From: Mahella australiensis 50-1 BON
GTDB taxonomy: Bacteria; Bacillota; Clostridia; Mahellales; Mahellaceae
DNA: 64,000 nt
Reading direction: 5' to 3'
Assembly (NCBI RefSeq): GCF_000213255.1
Contig: NC_015520.1
Span: forward strand, 3,071,973-3,135,972
In this document: one piece after another, positions 7,024-15,209 of the stretch
Position numbering within the stretch: position 1 is the stretch's first letter
How the letters are laid out: the number at the start of each line of letters is the position of its first letter
The notes under the pieces: model-generated
The model's input: the letters and a program-made list of their open reading frames with translations, nothing else
Database searches by the model: none
What the model was told of the DNA's origin: nothing
Position numbers and translations under genes: made by a program

Positions 7024-9436
7024 AAGCGCTCACCATCCTTATTTTACCATCATTTTCTATTCTCCAAGCGGTCTTTACTTTTGCGGTTTTCCCGTTATTC
7101 CCTGTGATATCCATTACAATCTCATATTTATCCCCATATTGATCAGTTCCCTTATAAACAGCCGGGTACTGATCTATCCCTTGATAAATTTGCTCTATAA
7201 GGGTCTGATAATTACTTATATTATATCCCAAAGCCCTTTCAAAAGCTATTGCTTTATTTTTACCCGATGGATGACTCATGTTTAATGAATAAGATTTTAA
7301 CTTCTGCTCAACATTATAAACTTTTTCTTTATTAATTATACTATTGGCAGTATTGTTTGCAATGTTTTCTCTTTCGGCCGTGATGTAGCAATCGCAGCCC
7401 TCATGAGCGGGAGGATGCTTAACGTCATGGCCTAGTGTTAAAGGTGGTCTCTTCTTTTTTGTTCTTTGTTCTCCAGTTAAATTACCATTTACTTCTTCAT
7501 CTTCTGCTTCAAAAACCTCACCTTTAGCGATATAAGGCTTATTTATGCCGACAACTTTGCCGTTCAATTTGCGACAGTATGGACATGTATCGCCAGTATT
7601 TACCCACCTCACTTTTGTTACGCCGTTTTCTTTGTACGTTTCAAGAGTAAATGCATTTCCAGCCCTTACAGCTTCCTCTTGTGCTATTAACTGCGGCCTA
7701 TTGGCTCTCCAATCATCAAAAACATTTTGGAGCGCTTCCGTTCGGTCTTGCCCAGCAGATATTGCGTCTTCAAGCGCCTTTCTTATTCCTGCTATAGATT
7801 TGCCAACATGGCGCAGAACGTAGACTGCAGTATAATCATCGATAAACTTACGCAAATCGCTTGAAACTCCCACTTTGCCGCCTACTTCTTCCGCAGCCGC
7901 CGCCTGAGTAGCTTCCCCATATGATACAAATACAGGTGTCATCACATCGGTTATAAACTGTTTATGTCCATCATAGAAGTCTGAAAGCCAACTATCAAAC
8001 AAGGCATCGTTTCTACTGCCAAATGCCTTCCTGGCTTGCCTCATTATGTCTGCTTCTTCGCGCTTAATACAGCGCAAAGCTGCATCGGCAAATATTCTCT
8101 TATAGCTGTTAGATATACTCTTTCTTATATTGGCAGCTCTCACAGCATATAGAGGATTTATCTCATTTTCGCTTTGCCAAGTAACGCTTCGCCCTTCAAC
8201 TTGTTCCTGGCTTTGTGTCTGTTGCGATTGTTGAGTAACCGTATCTGCAGGTACCATATTAAGCGGGATTAAGTAGACTTTCCCTTGGCTATCAGGCAGC
8301 GGGTTCATATTCTCAAGCTCGCGTATATCATCAGCTGAAAGCCAGCCATTCTGGCGCCCTATAGCATAGGCCTGATAGCGGCTCTGAATATCGCCTCTTA
8401 AAAGTCCATCCACAAGGAACTCAGCAAAGTATATTTGTCCCTCTGCCGGTGTAAATAGGTCCCTCTTCATCGTCTGTTCCCAGCAGACCAACCAGGGTCT
8501 CATAGTATGGACCACAAACTCTATGGATTGTTCCTCTATATTGGAAAACGTGGCACGTTCCAGATCGCCCAGCATATGCGGCGGCACATGAAATATCCTT
8601 GCTATCTCTGAAACTTGAAATTTCCTCGTCTCAAGAAATTGGGCATCTTCAGGCGGTATCCCCACCTGCTGCCATGTCATGCCCTCTTCAAGTATTGCCA
8701 CTCTGTGCGATTGCGAAAGCCCTTGATGCATATCTTCCCATGATTTTTTTAATCTTTCCGCCGCGCCCTCGCTTAGTTTCCCTGGGTGTTGGAGGACACC
8801 GCCAGGATTGCTGCCATTGCCAAAAAACCGCGCGCCAAACTCTTCAGTCGCCAAAGCCAAACCAATGGCCTCTTTGGCCATTTTTATAGGTGAATAACCT
8901 ATTATTCCGTCTGATGAGAGGCCTCTTATATGCATAATATTAGGTGCTCTAAGCCCAGCTTGCCCTCCACTTGGAAGCTGGTAGATGTAGAGAAGCCCTT
9001 GATTATCACGTTTGACGGTCATTCTGTCTGGCCTAAGCGGCCACAATGCGATCACTTGTCCTGCATTGTTGCGTTCTATTTCAGCGTATGCATTGCCCCA
9101 CAAGCAAAGATGCCCCATTAACGCTTGTCTGAACTCAAAGCTCGTCATCTCCGGATTGGCCAAGTCATGCAGCACAGGATAAAGAGGGTGATCTATTGCC
9201 TTCTCTTTTCCGCCACCCTGCAGGCGCCTGTATACAGGGAGAGGAAGCGATGCCAATGTCCTGCTTAAAATGTCCACAGCTGAAAACACCGCAGTTGATG
9301 TCAAAGCTGTGTTCTCATTCACGGTTACGCCAGACGCAGCTCTGTTACCATTCATAAGCCAATCACTAAAAGTATTTGTACTAATTGAACGCTTGTTAAA
9401 TGTTATATTTATAGGCCCTATCCTCGTTTTTATCAC
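6992..9436 (-). CDS. phage portal protein fused to MuF and a C-terminal toxin-like domain
   Basis: 814 residues in three parts. Residues 1 to about 400 are an HK97-type portal (VDILSRTLASLPLPVYRR, WEDMHQGLSQSHRVAILEEG, FHVPPHMLGDLERATFSNIE). About 430-690 is a MuF/head-morphogenesis domain with helical text and a Cys/His cluster (C618PYC621 ... HPPAHEGC681DC683). Residues 716-814 are a separate domain, YSLNMSHPSGKNKAIAFERA ... TGNNGKTAKVKTAW, that resembles DUF6883, found at the ends of polymorphic toxins. Portals are normally ~400 residues, so both later parts are additions. The next gene overlaps the 3' end and looks like its immunity gene. The protein may be packaged in virions and delivered with phage DNA. 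Confidence 0.85.
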   Translation of the reverse strand: MIKTRIGPINITFNKRSISTNTFSDWLMNGNRAASGVTVNENTALTSTAVFSAVDILSRTLASLPLPVYRRLQGGGKEKAIDHPLYPVLHDLANPEMTSFEFRQALMGHLCLWGNAYAEIERNNAGQVIALWPLRPDRMTVKRDNQGLLYIYQLPSGGQAGLRAPNIMHIRGLSSDGIIGYSPIKMAKEAIGLALATEEFGARFFGNGSNPGGVLQHPGKLSEGAAERLKKSWEDMHQGLSQSHRVAILEEGMTWQQVGIPPEDAQFLETRKFQVSEIARIFHVPPHMLGDLERATFSNIEEQSIEFVVHTMRPWLVCWEQTMKRDLFTPAEGQIYFAEFLVDGLLRGDIQSRYQAYAIGRQNGWLSADDIRELENMNPLPDSQGKVYLIPLNMVPADTVTQQSQQTQSQEQVEGRSVTWQSENEINPLYAVRAANIRKSISNSYKRIFADAALRCIKREEADIMRQARKAFGSRNDALFDSWLSDFYDGHKQFITDVMTPVFVSYGEATQAAAAEEVGGKVGVSSDLRKFIDDYTAVYVLRHVGKSIAGIRKALEDAISAGQDRTEALQNVFDDWRANRPQLIAQEEAVRAGNAFTLETYKENGVTKVRWVNTGDTCPYCRKLNGKVVGINKPYIAKGEVFEAEDEEVNGNLTGEQRTKKKRPPLTLGHDVKHPPAHEGCDCYITAERENIANNTANSIINKEKVYNVEQKLKSYSLNMSHPSGKNKAIAFERALGYNISNYQTLIEQIYQGIDQYPAVYKGTDQYGDKYEIVMDITGNNGKTAKVKTAWRIENDGKIRMVSAYVDKTKNQTV

Positions 9437-9445
9437 CTGCTTTTT

Positions 9446-11001
9446 TTAAAGGGTTATTATGCCCCTGTCCTCATATACTGAATGCTGCGGTTTATCGTGT
9501 ACCATTGTCCTTGCTAAAGCGTTGATTAATGCCACTATGCCATCTATTCTGTCAGCGCTTTTGCTCTTTACCGGGCGTATATTTTCGTTCTCATCGTATT
9601 TAACTTCTATATTGCCAAACATCCAACGCAAAACAGGATTAGCACCATGCACCAATCTGCGGCTCACAACTAATGTCTCCAATTCCTTCATTGCCGGCGA
9701 CATTGTTTTAGCCCCCTGTCTGACCTCTACCATAGTTAATCCGGCATCTGTCAAATCAAGAGCCACTTGCATGGCGTTCCAAGGGTCGAATCCTATCTCT
9801 TGTATGTCGTATATATCTTTTAGCTGCAAAATGGTCTTTTTTATAAAATCATAATCTATCACATTGCCAGGTGTTACCTTAATCAGGCCCTCTTTAAGCC
9901 ATTTATCATATGGAACGCTATCTTTGCGTATGCGCTCTTTCATGTTATCTTCCGGTATCCAGAAGTAAGGGAGCGCATAAGTCTTTGGATCGCTATCTAT
10001 AGGCGGAAACACAAGCACAAATGCTGTAATATCCAACTTACTTGACAAATCCAAGCCTCCATAGCATGGCCTGCCTCTCAGCTTCTCCGGCACAACCAAG
10101 CCTCCGCATTGGTCCCATTGTTCCAATGTCAGCCATTTCGTTGTTTTGTATTTTACCCACTGGTTCAGTCTCAACTGTCTAAACAAGCGCTCTTCAGCCG
10201 GATTATCTTTTGCACTCTGCCATGCAGCTCTTACTTTGTCAATGTCTATTGTTATATCAAGGCTTGGATTTGCTTTATACCAATTTGCTTCATCACCCGG
10301 ATCTGCATTTTCATCTATGCCGTAAATGACAGGATACCATGTCGGATCATCTATGAGGCCATCTAATATCTTGCGCGCTTTTTCATGGACCTCCCATCCG
10401 ATGCTTGTGCGATCCGGATCATCTCCGGCTGTGGTAATTAAAAAAACAGCGGTTGCGTTCTAGCATCACCGCTGCCTTTGGTCATGACATCGTATAGCTC
10501 TCTGTTGGGTTGTGCGTGAAGTTCATCAAAAACAACGCCATGCACATTCAAGCCGTGTTTGGTATATGCTTCGGCTGATAGGACCTGGTAGAAACTGTTT
10601 GTTGGCATATATATCATTCTTTTTTGAGATAACACCAATTTGATGCGCTTCTTGAGTGCCGGGCACTGATCCACCATGTCTACGGCAACATCAAAGACTA
10701 TTGCTGCTTGTTGCCTGTCTGCAGCGCACCCATAAACTTCAGCGCCCCATTCATTATCACCACACGTTAAATATAATGCCACAGCCGCTGCAAGCTCACT
10801 TTTTCCATTCTTTTTAGGGATCTCAACATATGCCGTGTTATACTGCCTGTAACCATTGGGTTTCACTGTCCCGAATACATCTCTTATAATCTGTTCTTGC
10901 CAAGGTAACAACTTAAAGTATACGCCATGCCATTTGCCCTTAGTATGTTTTAGATTTTCAATAAATGTAATTGCTCTATCTGCCTCCGTCTTATCGTACA
11001 C
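9446..11001 (-). CDS. phage terminase large subunit, interrupted by a one-base frameshift
   Basis: N-terminal ATPase text (YVEIPKKNGKSELAAAVALY Walker A; HGVVFDELHAQPNRELYDVM Walker B) ends at a TAA at 10438. The continuation LITTAGDDPDRTSIGWEVHE is in the next frame and leads into the nuclease half (CYGGLDLSSKLDITAFVLVF ... KSADRIDGIVALINAL). The break is a run of seven T on the coding strand; eight would restore one 518-residue protein. Start is a GTG behind AAGGGTG, seven bases after the small-subunit stop. It may be a sequencing error, a real inactivation, or recoding on the homopolymer. Confidence 0.9.
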
Positions 11002-11008
11002 ATACAGT

Positions 11009-11485
11009 TCACCCTTTCAATAATTGCTCCATCGGATCGCTATCTTCGCTAAACGCTTTAACCTCAATTCTCGTTCTAGCGGCAGGCGTTAAACCGAACT
11101 CAGAACATAAGGACCTGAAGTTGAGCAAGGCCCTATTTCCAATCTTAACCTCTGGCCGCTCGACAATGTTGACTGCTCCACCCTTATTTGTGTATTCGTA
11201 GGTCCTGCCATTCTTCTTTAGGAATCTTTCACACTCCACCCATATCCCATAAGACTGGCAAAGCGCCGCAAATGCCTGCCCATCTATAACGGTCATCAGT
11301 CCTAATTGTTCTAATTCTGGTATCAGCTGCTTCCATAACTTCTTTGCATCCTTGTTTAACCATGTTGGGCAATCAGGTGTGAGTGGTGTTGGTTTAGGCT
11401 CATCTGATGGAAGTGGCCGTTTCCCCGGATTGCCTTCCAGTATCTTTAAATTTGTTGGTTTTGGCGGCCTGCCTCTTCTTGCCAT
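11009..11485 (-). CDS. phage terminase small subunit (P27 family)
   Basis: 158 residues. The N-terminus ARRGRPPKPTNLKILEGNPG with KRPLPSDEPKP is diagnostic of P27-type small subunits. Helical DNA-binding text follows (LWKQLIPELEQLGLMTVIDG, FGLTPAARTRIEV). Family knowledge: it recognises the packaging site and loads the large subunit, encoded seven bases downstream. Confidence 0.94.
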   Translation of the reverse strand: MARRGRPPKPTNLKILEGNPGKRPLPSDEPKPTPLTPDCPTWLNKDAKKLWKQLIPELEQLGLMTVIDGQAFAALCQSYGIWVECERFLKKNGRTYEYTNKGGAVNIVERPEVKIGNRALLNFRSLCSEFGLTPAARTRIEVKAFSEDSDPMEQLLKG

Positions 11486-11576
11486 ATGACCATCCCCTTT
11501 AAATCGAATTTTGCGAAATCTTTTTCGTGACCGTGCTGCCGGTCTCCCGGCTTAGCTATCTAGAGATTTATACCCC

Positions 11577-11927
11577 CTATCCCCATCGTCCATTTTCGGC
11601 TGCAGTCTTTCTGCTATGACATTCATGGCACAATGGCTCAAGATTGCTCCTATCCATATTTGCCACATTGCCATCAATATGATGAACATCAGTAGCAGCC
11701 TTAACAATCCCATGCTTAGCACATTCTCTGCATAATGGCTCATCAGCCAATACCATTGCACGTATCTTTTGCCATCGCTTATTATAGCCGCGGCTTGCTG
11801 CACTGCCACGGATTTTATTATATACACTTTCATACTGGCGCTTATGCTTATCACAATATCGTTGGCCTGGCTCACACAGCTCTGGACAACCGAAATAAGC
11901 GCATGCGGTCTTTAACCTATTAGGCAT
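11577..11927 (-). CDS. phage HNH endonuclease
   Basis: 116 residues. Four Cys in the N-terminal zinc finger region (CAYFGCPELCEPGQRYC) precede the HNH core, C-REC with DVHHIDGNVANMDRSNLEPL and CHECHSRKT. Start at 11927 follows a GTGGGTGAT site. Family knowledge: HNH proteins beside terminase genes take part in cos cleavage and packaging in many siphoviruses. Its place just upstream of the small terminase agrees. Confidence 0.92.
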   Translation of the reverse strand: MPNRLKTACAYFGCPELCEPGQRYCDKHKRQYESVYNKIRGSAASRGYNKRWQKIRAMVLADEPLCRECAKHGIVKAATDVHHIDGNVANMDRSNLEPLCHECHSRKTAAENGRWG

Positions 11928-11985
11928 AATATCACCCACTTCAATGCAATAAAAAAGAGCCTCACGGCTCTTCAGTAACTCTAAA

Positions 11986-12390
11986 CTATCTTAATGTCAA
12001 TATATTTTTATAATAGCTGTCATCCCACTTGGTTCCGATTTTTACATTTCTACACATCTCTTTTAGTAATTTTATTAATGCATTATCTTTCAAATTTTCA
12101 TTATTCATCGGTGAAGTACATGCAACTTGATATAATTCATTATAAGCGTTAATTACATCTTTGCTATTAGCAAATACTATTGGTATTTTATTTAATGCTC
12201 GCATTAATTCTTCTTTAGGCCCATTATACCAATTCCCCAATTGATATCTATAGCCAAAAATAATTTCTATTAAGCCAATTTTTGCTTTTAGGATTTGCTG
12301 TCTTTTTTGATACCAGAGATTAATCAATGTTGCCAATACTCCAGATAATATTATGGAAAATATATTCAATGCTATTTGTTGAGTAGACAT
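11986..12390 (-). CDS. single-pass membrane protein of unknown function (DUF6680-like)
   Basis: 134 residues. One N-terminal membrane helix (LNIFSIILSGVLATLINLWY) is followed by a basic stretch (QKRQQILKAK) and a soluble helical domain with YNELYQVACTSP. It loosely resembles DUF6680 phage proteins. Start at 12390 is preferred over the ATG at 12411, which has no ribosome site. It is the first gene after the late-control region and could be a moron. Function unknown. Confidence 0.6.
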   Translation of the reverse strand: MSTQQIALNIFSIILSGVLATLINLWYQKRQQILKAKIGLIEIIFGYRYQLGNWYNGPKEELMRALNKIPIVFANSKDVINAYNELYQVACTSPMNNENLKDNALIKLLKEMCRNVKIGTKWDDSYYKNILTLR

Positions 12391-12721
12391 ATCCAAATCT
12401 TTTCCTTTCATTAATAAATTTCTATTACTAATATGAGAGATTCACCATGACCCTCGTGGGACTGAACTTGAGATTCTTCTTCGTTTGGCTTTTCGTCAAT
12501 GCTCACTTATACCTTATACAATGCTCAGGTATTATATAAGGTAATAAATAAGTAAATTTAAAAGCTTAGTATATAATTATCCTTAGATTAATTATACTAC
12601 AAACCCGTCAAAAAATCATATCCAAAACCCGCCAAAAATACGACAATATAATTGAAAGCGCTAAACCTTCAAATGCAGTTGTAGTGCGCTCTACAGAGTT
12701 TAGCAACTCGTCAAAAATCCG
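12391..12721. other. 331-bp non-coding region at the early/late junction of the prophage
   Basis: No convincing gene. It contains three copies of a 14-15-bp motif (listed separately), and a nested hairpin at about 12659-12703 (GCTAAAC...GTTTAGC outside, TGTAG...CTACA inside). AT-rich text fills 12540-12600. It lies between the late regulator and the membrane/HNH/terminase genes, so it is the likely place of the late promoter and possibly the packaging site. Confidence 0.6.
12602..12718 (-). repeat. three copies of ATTTTTGRCGRGTT
   Basis: On the minus strand: 12602-12616 (ATTTTTTGACGGGTT), 12626-12639 (ATTTTTGGCGGGTT) and 12705-12718 (ATTTTTGACGAGTT), all in the same orientation. The last sits just after the late regulator stop codon. 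They could be sites for the ArpU-like activator or for terminase. Confidence 0.65.
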
Positions 12722-13135
12722 TCACAATACTTGATCAAAAAAATGCGTGAATTCTTTAAGATAAGATGGTGGCAAAGCCTCCAGTCGGCCTCTTATCTCA
12801 TTTCTGATCTCTTTCACCCTGCGTTCAACCGTTTTATTGCTCATATAAAGCCTACACTCAATCTGCTTGTATGACATGCCAGCTCTATATTTCATGCGGT
12901 ATATTTTCCGCTGCTCTGGGTGCAATGTTCTTATTCCTTCTTTTACCGCATCAACAACGAATGATAGTGTGGCCTTCTTTATAGCTATTTTTTCAACAGC
13001 ACTATCATAGTGGCTGTTTTTTTGTACAGGAACCAGCACTACTGATGCCGACATACTCGGCTCAATATCATCAATTAGCGTCTTTAGTAATGGTAAATTG
13101 TAAAGTATCCAGTCAACCATTTTGTTTGAAATCAT
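12722..13135 (-). CDS. ArpU/RinA-like phage late transcription regulator
   Basis: 137 residues. The C-terminal half is a sigma-region-4-like helix-turn-helix: LHPEQRKIYRMKYRAGMSYK with QIECRLYMSNKTVERRVKEI. The N-terminal half is helical. Family knowledge: such proteins at the end of the early/middle operon turn on the late genes in Gram-positive phages. The terminase/structural operon lies directly downstream, past a 331-bp control region with repeated motifs. Confidence 0.82.
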   Translation of the reverse strand: MISNKMVDWILYNLPLLKTLIDDIEPSMSASVVLVPVQKNSHYDSAVEKIAIKKATLSFVVDAVKEGIRTLHPEQRKIYRMKYRAGMSYKQIECRLYMSNKTVERRVKEIRNEIRGRLEALPPSYLKEFTHFFDQVL

Positions 13136-13324
13136 TTATACCACCATTCCCGGATATACTTGGTGTACACGTCGATTCACACGTTTCCATTTATCGTGCC
13201 GCATCAGTAAGATTGCTTGTTTAAAAGTAATATGCACTTCTATCGGTATATCTAATAAATTAAGCCGCTTAAACTTCTCTATGATATCCGGCTGTGTATA
13301 GCTAACGTATTCATATATCGTCAC
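13136..13324 (-). CDS. small phage protein, unknown
   Basis: 62 residues from a GTG start that overlaps the RusA stop (GTGA) behind GGGAGG. The text is basic in the middle (MRHDKWKRVNRRVHQVYPGM). It has no recognisable domain; position suggests a middle-gene accessory of replication or regulation. Confidence 0.6.
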   Translation of the reverse strand: MTIYEYVSYTQPDIIEKFKRLNLLDIPIEVHITFKQAILLMRHDKWKRVNRRVHQVYPGMVV

Positions 13325-13668
13325 TCTGCTACCTCCCAAAGCTCAATCTCGACTCTTTCGCTTTTATCCCTTAATCGTCGTATCGCTAATACGGTCACTT
13401 GCTTGTCATCTTTATAAGCGATTCCATTCATGCCGTCTAAAATCGCCTTTTCTAAATTGTCCAAATCTCCGCATTGGCTTTTTATATATACCTTTATATC
13501 CATGGCCACGTCGCCAACTAGCGGCTCTTTTATGACTTCCCTCGTTTTCCAGCCGACGAATGTTTCATATTCACGAGTTTTTCGCGGCGTATACACATTG
13601 CCGTTTTTTCCTAGCCGTGGTCGGCCTTTTGGGACCGGCCTACCCGGAATTATGATATGGTATCTCAT
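13321..13668 (-). CDS. RusA-family crossover junction endodeoxyribonuclease
   Basis: 115 residues, starting YHIIIPGRPVPKGRPRLGKN (family signature). It has the conserved aspartates in KSQCGDLDNLEKAILDGMNG and YKDDKQV, which bind metal and cut Holliday junctions. Length matches RusA (~120). It is in the replication/recombination part of the early operon. Confidence 0.94.
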   Translation of the reverse strand: MRYHIIIPGRPVPKGRPRLGKNGNVYTPRKTREYETFVGWKTREVIKEPLVGDVAMDIKVYIKSQCGDLDNLEKAILDGMNGIAYKDDKQVTVLAIRRLRDKSERVEIELWEVAE

Positions 13669-13692
13669 CTTTCTCGCTCTCCTGTCTTTTGC

Positions 13693-13938
13693 TCACAACT
13701 TTATCACTTTCACATCACCGAGCATCACATCGGCATATGTGAAACATTCATACGTATGCTTGGCTTTGACACGAAAAATGTGCTCATATACCTGTACCAC
13801 CTTACCTTCGTACCATGGCACATGTGCCTTTCCAAACCATGCTGGCCTATATCGTACCGTTAATCCAGGTTTAATAGCATTTATAACACCGTTATAATTC
13901 CTTTGACTTCTAGAAACCGCGATTTCTTCTTGAGTCAT
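13693..13938 (-). CDS. small phage protein, unknown
   Basis: 81 residues from the ATG behind AGGAGAGG. Beta-rich, with repeated aromatic and Val residues (WYEGKVVQVYEHIFRVKAKH), suggesting a small SH3-like or OB-like fold. It overlaps the next upstream gene by 29 bases. No function can be assigned. Confidence 0.6.
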   Translation of the reverse strand: MTQEEIAVSRSQRNYNGVINAIKPGLTVRYRPAWFGKAHVPWYEGKVVQVYEHIFRVKAKHTYECFTYADVMLGDVKVIKL

Positions 13939-14140
13939 TACCAACCTCTCCTTTCACACATGCTTCCACTTCGTTATGCCAGCTATCGCATATACCCATC
14001 AGCTGCTTGATGATTCTATCTTTCTCCTGCGATTCCAACAGCAGCTGCGCACATTTGAGCAGCAACCGGTCATGGTCCAACTTCAGTCGATCTATATAAT
14101 CAGCAATATCCTCACTACAGTTAAATCTTTTATCGTTCAT
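13910..14140 (-). CDS. small phage protein with coiled-coil text, unknown
   Basis: 76 residues. An acidic/hydrophobic helical stretch (DIADYIDRLKLDHDRLLLKC with QLLLESQEKDRIIKQL) suggests a coiled coil. The start codon shares bases with the upstream stop (TGATG), so the two genes are coupled. Unknown role. Confidence 0.6.
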   Translation of the reverse strand: MNDKRFNCSEDIADYIDRLKLDHDRLLLKCAQLLLESQEKDRIIKQLMGICDSWHNEVEACVKGEVGNDSRRNRGF

Positions 14141-14517
14141 CACTTCTCCGCTCCTTTTTTAAACTTTATCCCTCGCGCCTCCAACGCTTTCACCACATGC
14201 TCATCGTTTTTGTGCCGCTCGTAGAAATCCACAATATTATCTTTGGCTATCATTTCCGGATCAGCCACTTCAGCTACCCATGGAATATAATAACTGGATT
14301 TCACCTTGCATTGCTGGCCGTCATAGCTATATTTCGTACCAGCTGGGCATATGCAATGTGCTATATACTCGTATTCACCCATATCTGTCTTTTTACGATA
14401 CATCACCATTCCGGTATCGTTGCATATCCAGCAGGCGGGCAGCTCAACATTTTTCTCATCCGGCTGGTCTGGCCGATCATCTTTTAATATCTCAACATCA
14501 AAAGTCACTGGGCCCAT
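14140..14517 (-). CDS. phage protein with Cys cluster next to the helicase loader
   Basis: 125 residues from the ATG behind GGAGG (14517); it overlaps the loader gene by 13 bases. CWICNDTG and a later HCIC make a possible zinc knuckle (CxxC...CxC). The C-terminus is lysine-rich. Its coupling to the DnaC-like gene suggests a replication accessory; the function is not known. Confidence 0.65.
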   Translation of the reverse strand: MGPVTFDVEILKDDRPDQPDEKNVELPACWICNDTGMVMYRKKTDMGEYEYIAHCICPAGTKYSYDGQQCKVKSSYYIPWVAEVADPEMIAKDNIVDFYERHKNDEHVVKALEARGIKFKKGAEK

Positions 14518-15191
14518 CTTTTTAACCTCCAATCCTCTCCTGATACCTTAACGAACTCGCACATCTCGGCCAATCTTGAGACTATAGCATCTCCCTTCTC
14601 GCCCAATTTTTTGCGGAGAACTGCTGATGAAAAGTTCGTCGTCACTATGATCGGCCTCTCATTCTCGTATAACCGGTTGATGATCTGGTATATCACAGTT
14701 GTGGAGTTTTCCGTTGCATTTTCTTTCCCCAAATCATCGATAACTAAAATATCCACGTTATCCGTGAAGGTCCTTATCATTTCAGCTTCTGTCAGTTCTG
14801 AGTCCCTTCTGTAAGTGCTCTTTACAAGCGTCAATATGTCTATCACATTGCCGAATATGACCGAATAAAGCTTGCTAATAAGCTCATTAGCTATGGCAGC
14901 CGCAAGGTGGGTTTTCCCGGTTCCCACCGGGCCAGTGAAAAGCAATCCTTTCTCAACATTTGGAAACCTAGTGGCGAATTCATATGCTATTTTATAAGCA
15001 TTCAACGCCTCTGGACTCAGATTGGCGGTATCGAAAGTTTCAAACGTCCGCTTTGCAAATCTGCTGCCCAATCCGCTTTTATTCAGCAGTTTCATCGCTT
15101 TGGACTGTTTCTCTTTTTTGAGCATTTCCTGAACATTCTTCTCGTTTTGAGCTATGCTTCTGCGAATGTACTCTGTTAACTCGTCATTCAT
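14505..15191 (-). CDS. DnaC/DnaI-like helicase loader (AAA+ ATPase)
   Basis: 228 residues. Walker A GPVGTGKTHLAAAIANELIS, Walker B DILVIDDLGKE, sensor text IIVTTNFSSAVLRKKLGEKG, and a C-terminal arginine-finger region DAIVSRLAEMCEFVKV. The N-terminal ~55 residues would contact the helicase. Family knowledge: it loads the host helicase at the phage origin with the initiator encoded just upstream. Nineteen bases separate the two. Confidence 0.93.
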   Translation of the reverse strand: MNDELTEYIRRSIAQNEKNVQEMLKKEKQSKAMKLLNKSGLGSRFAKRTFETFDTANLSPEALNAYKIAYEFATRFPNVEKGLLFTGPVGTGKTHLAAAIANELISKLYSVIFGNVIDILTLVKSTYRRDSELTEAEMIRTFTDNVDILVIDDLGKENATENSTTVIYQIINRLYENERPIIVTTNFSSAVLRKKLGEKGDAIVSRLAEMCEFVKVSGEDWRLKRWAQ

Positions 15192-15209
15192 TGGTTTTGC
15201 CTCCTAAGC

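Noticed and set aside
11552..11875. Minus frame of 107 codons overlapping the HNH gene
   Set aside because: Out of frame with the clear HNH protein and without family text.
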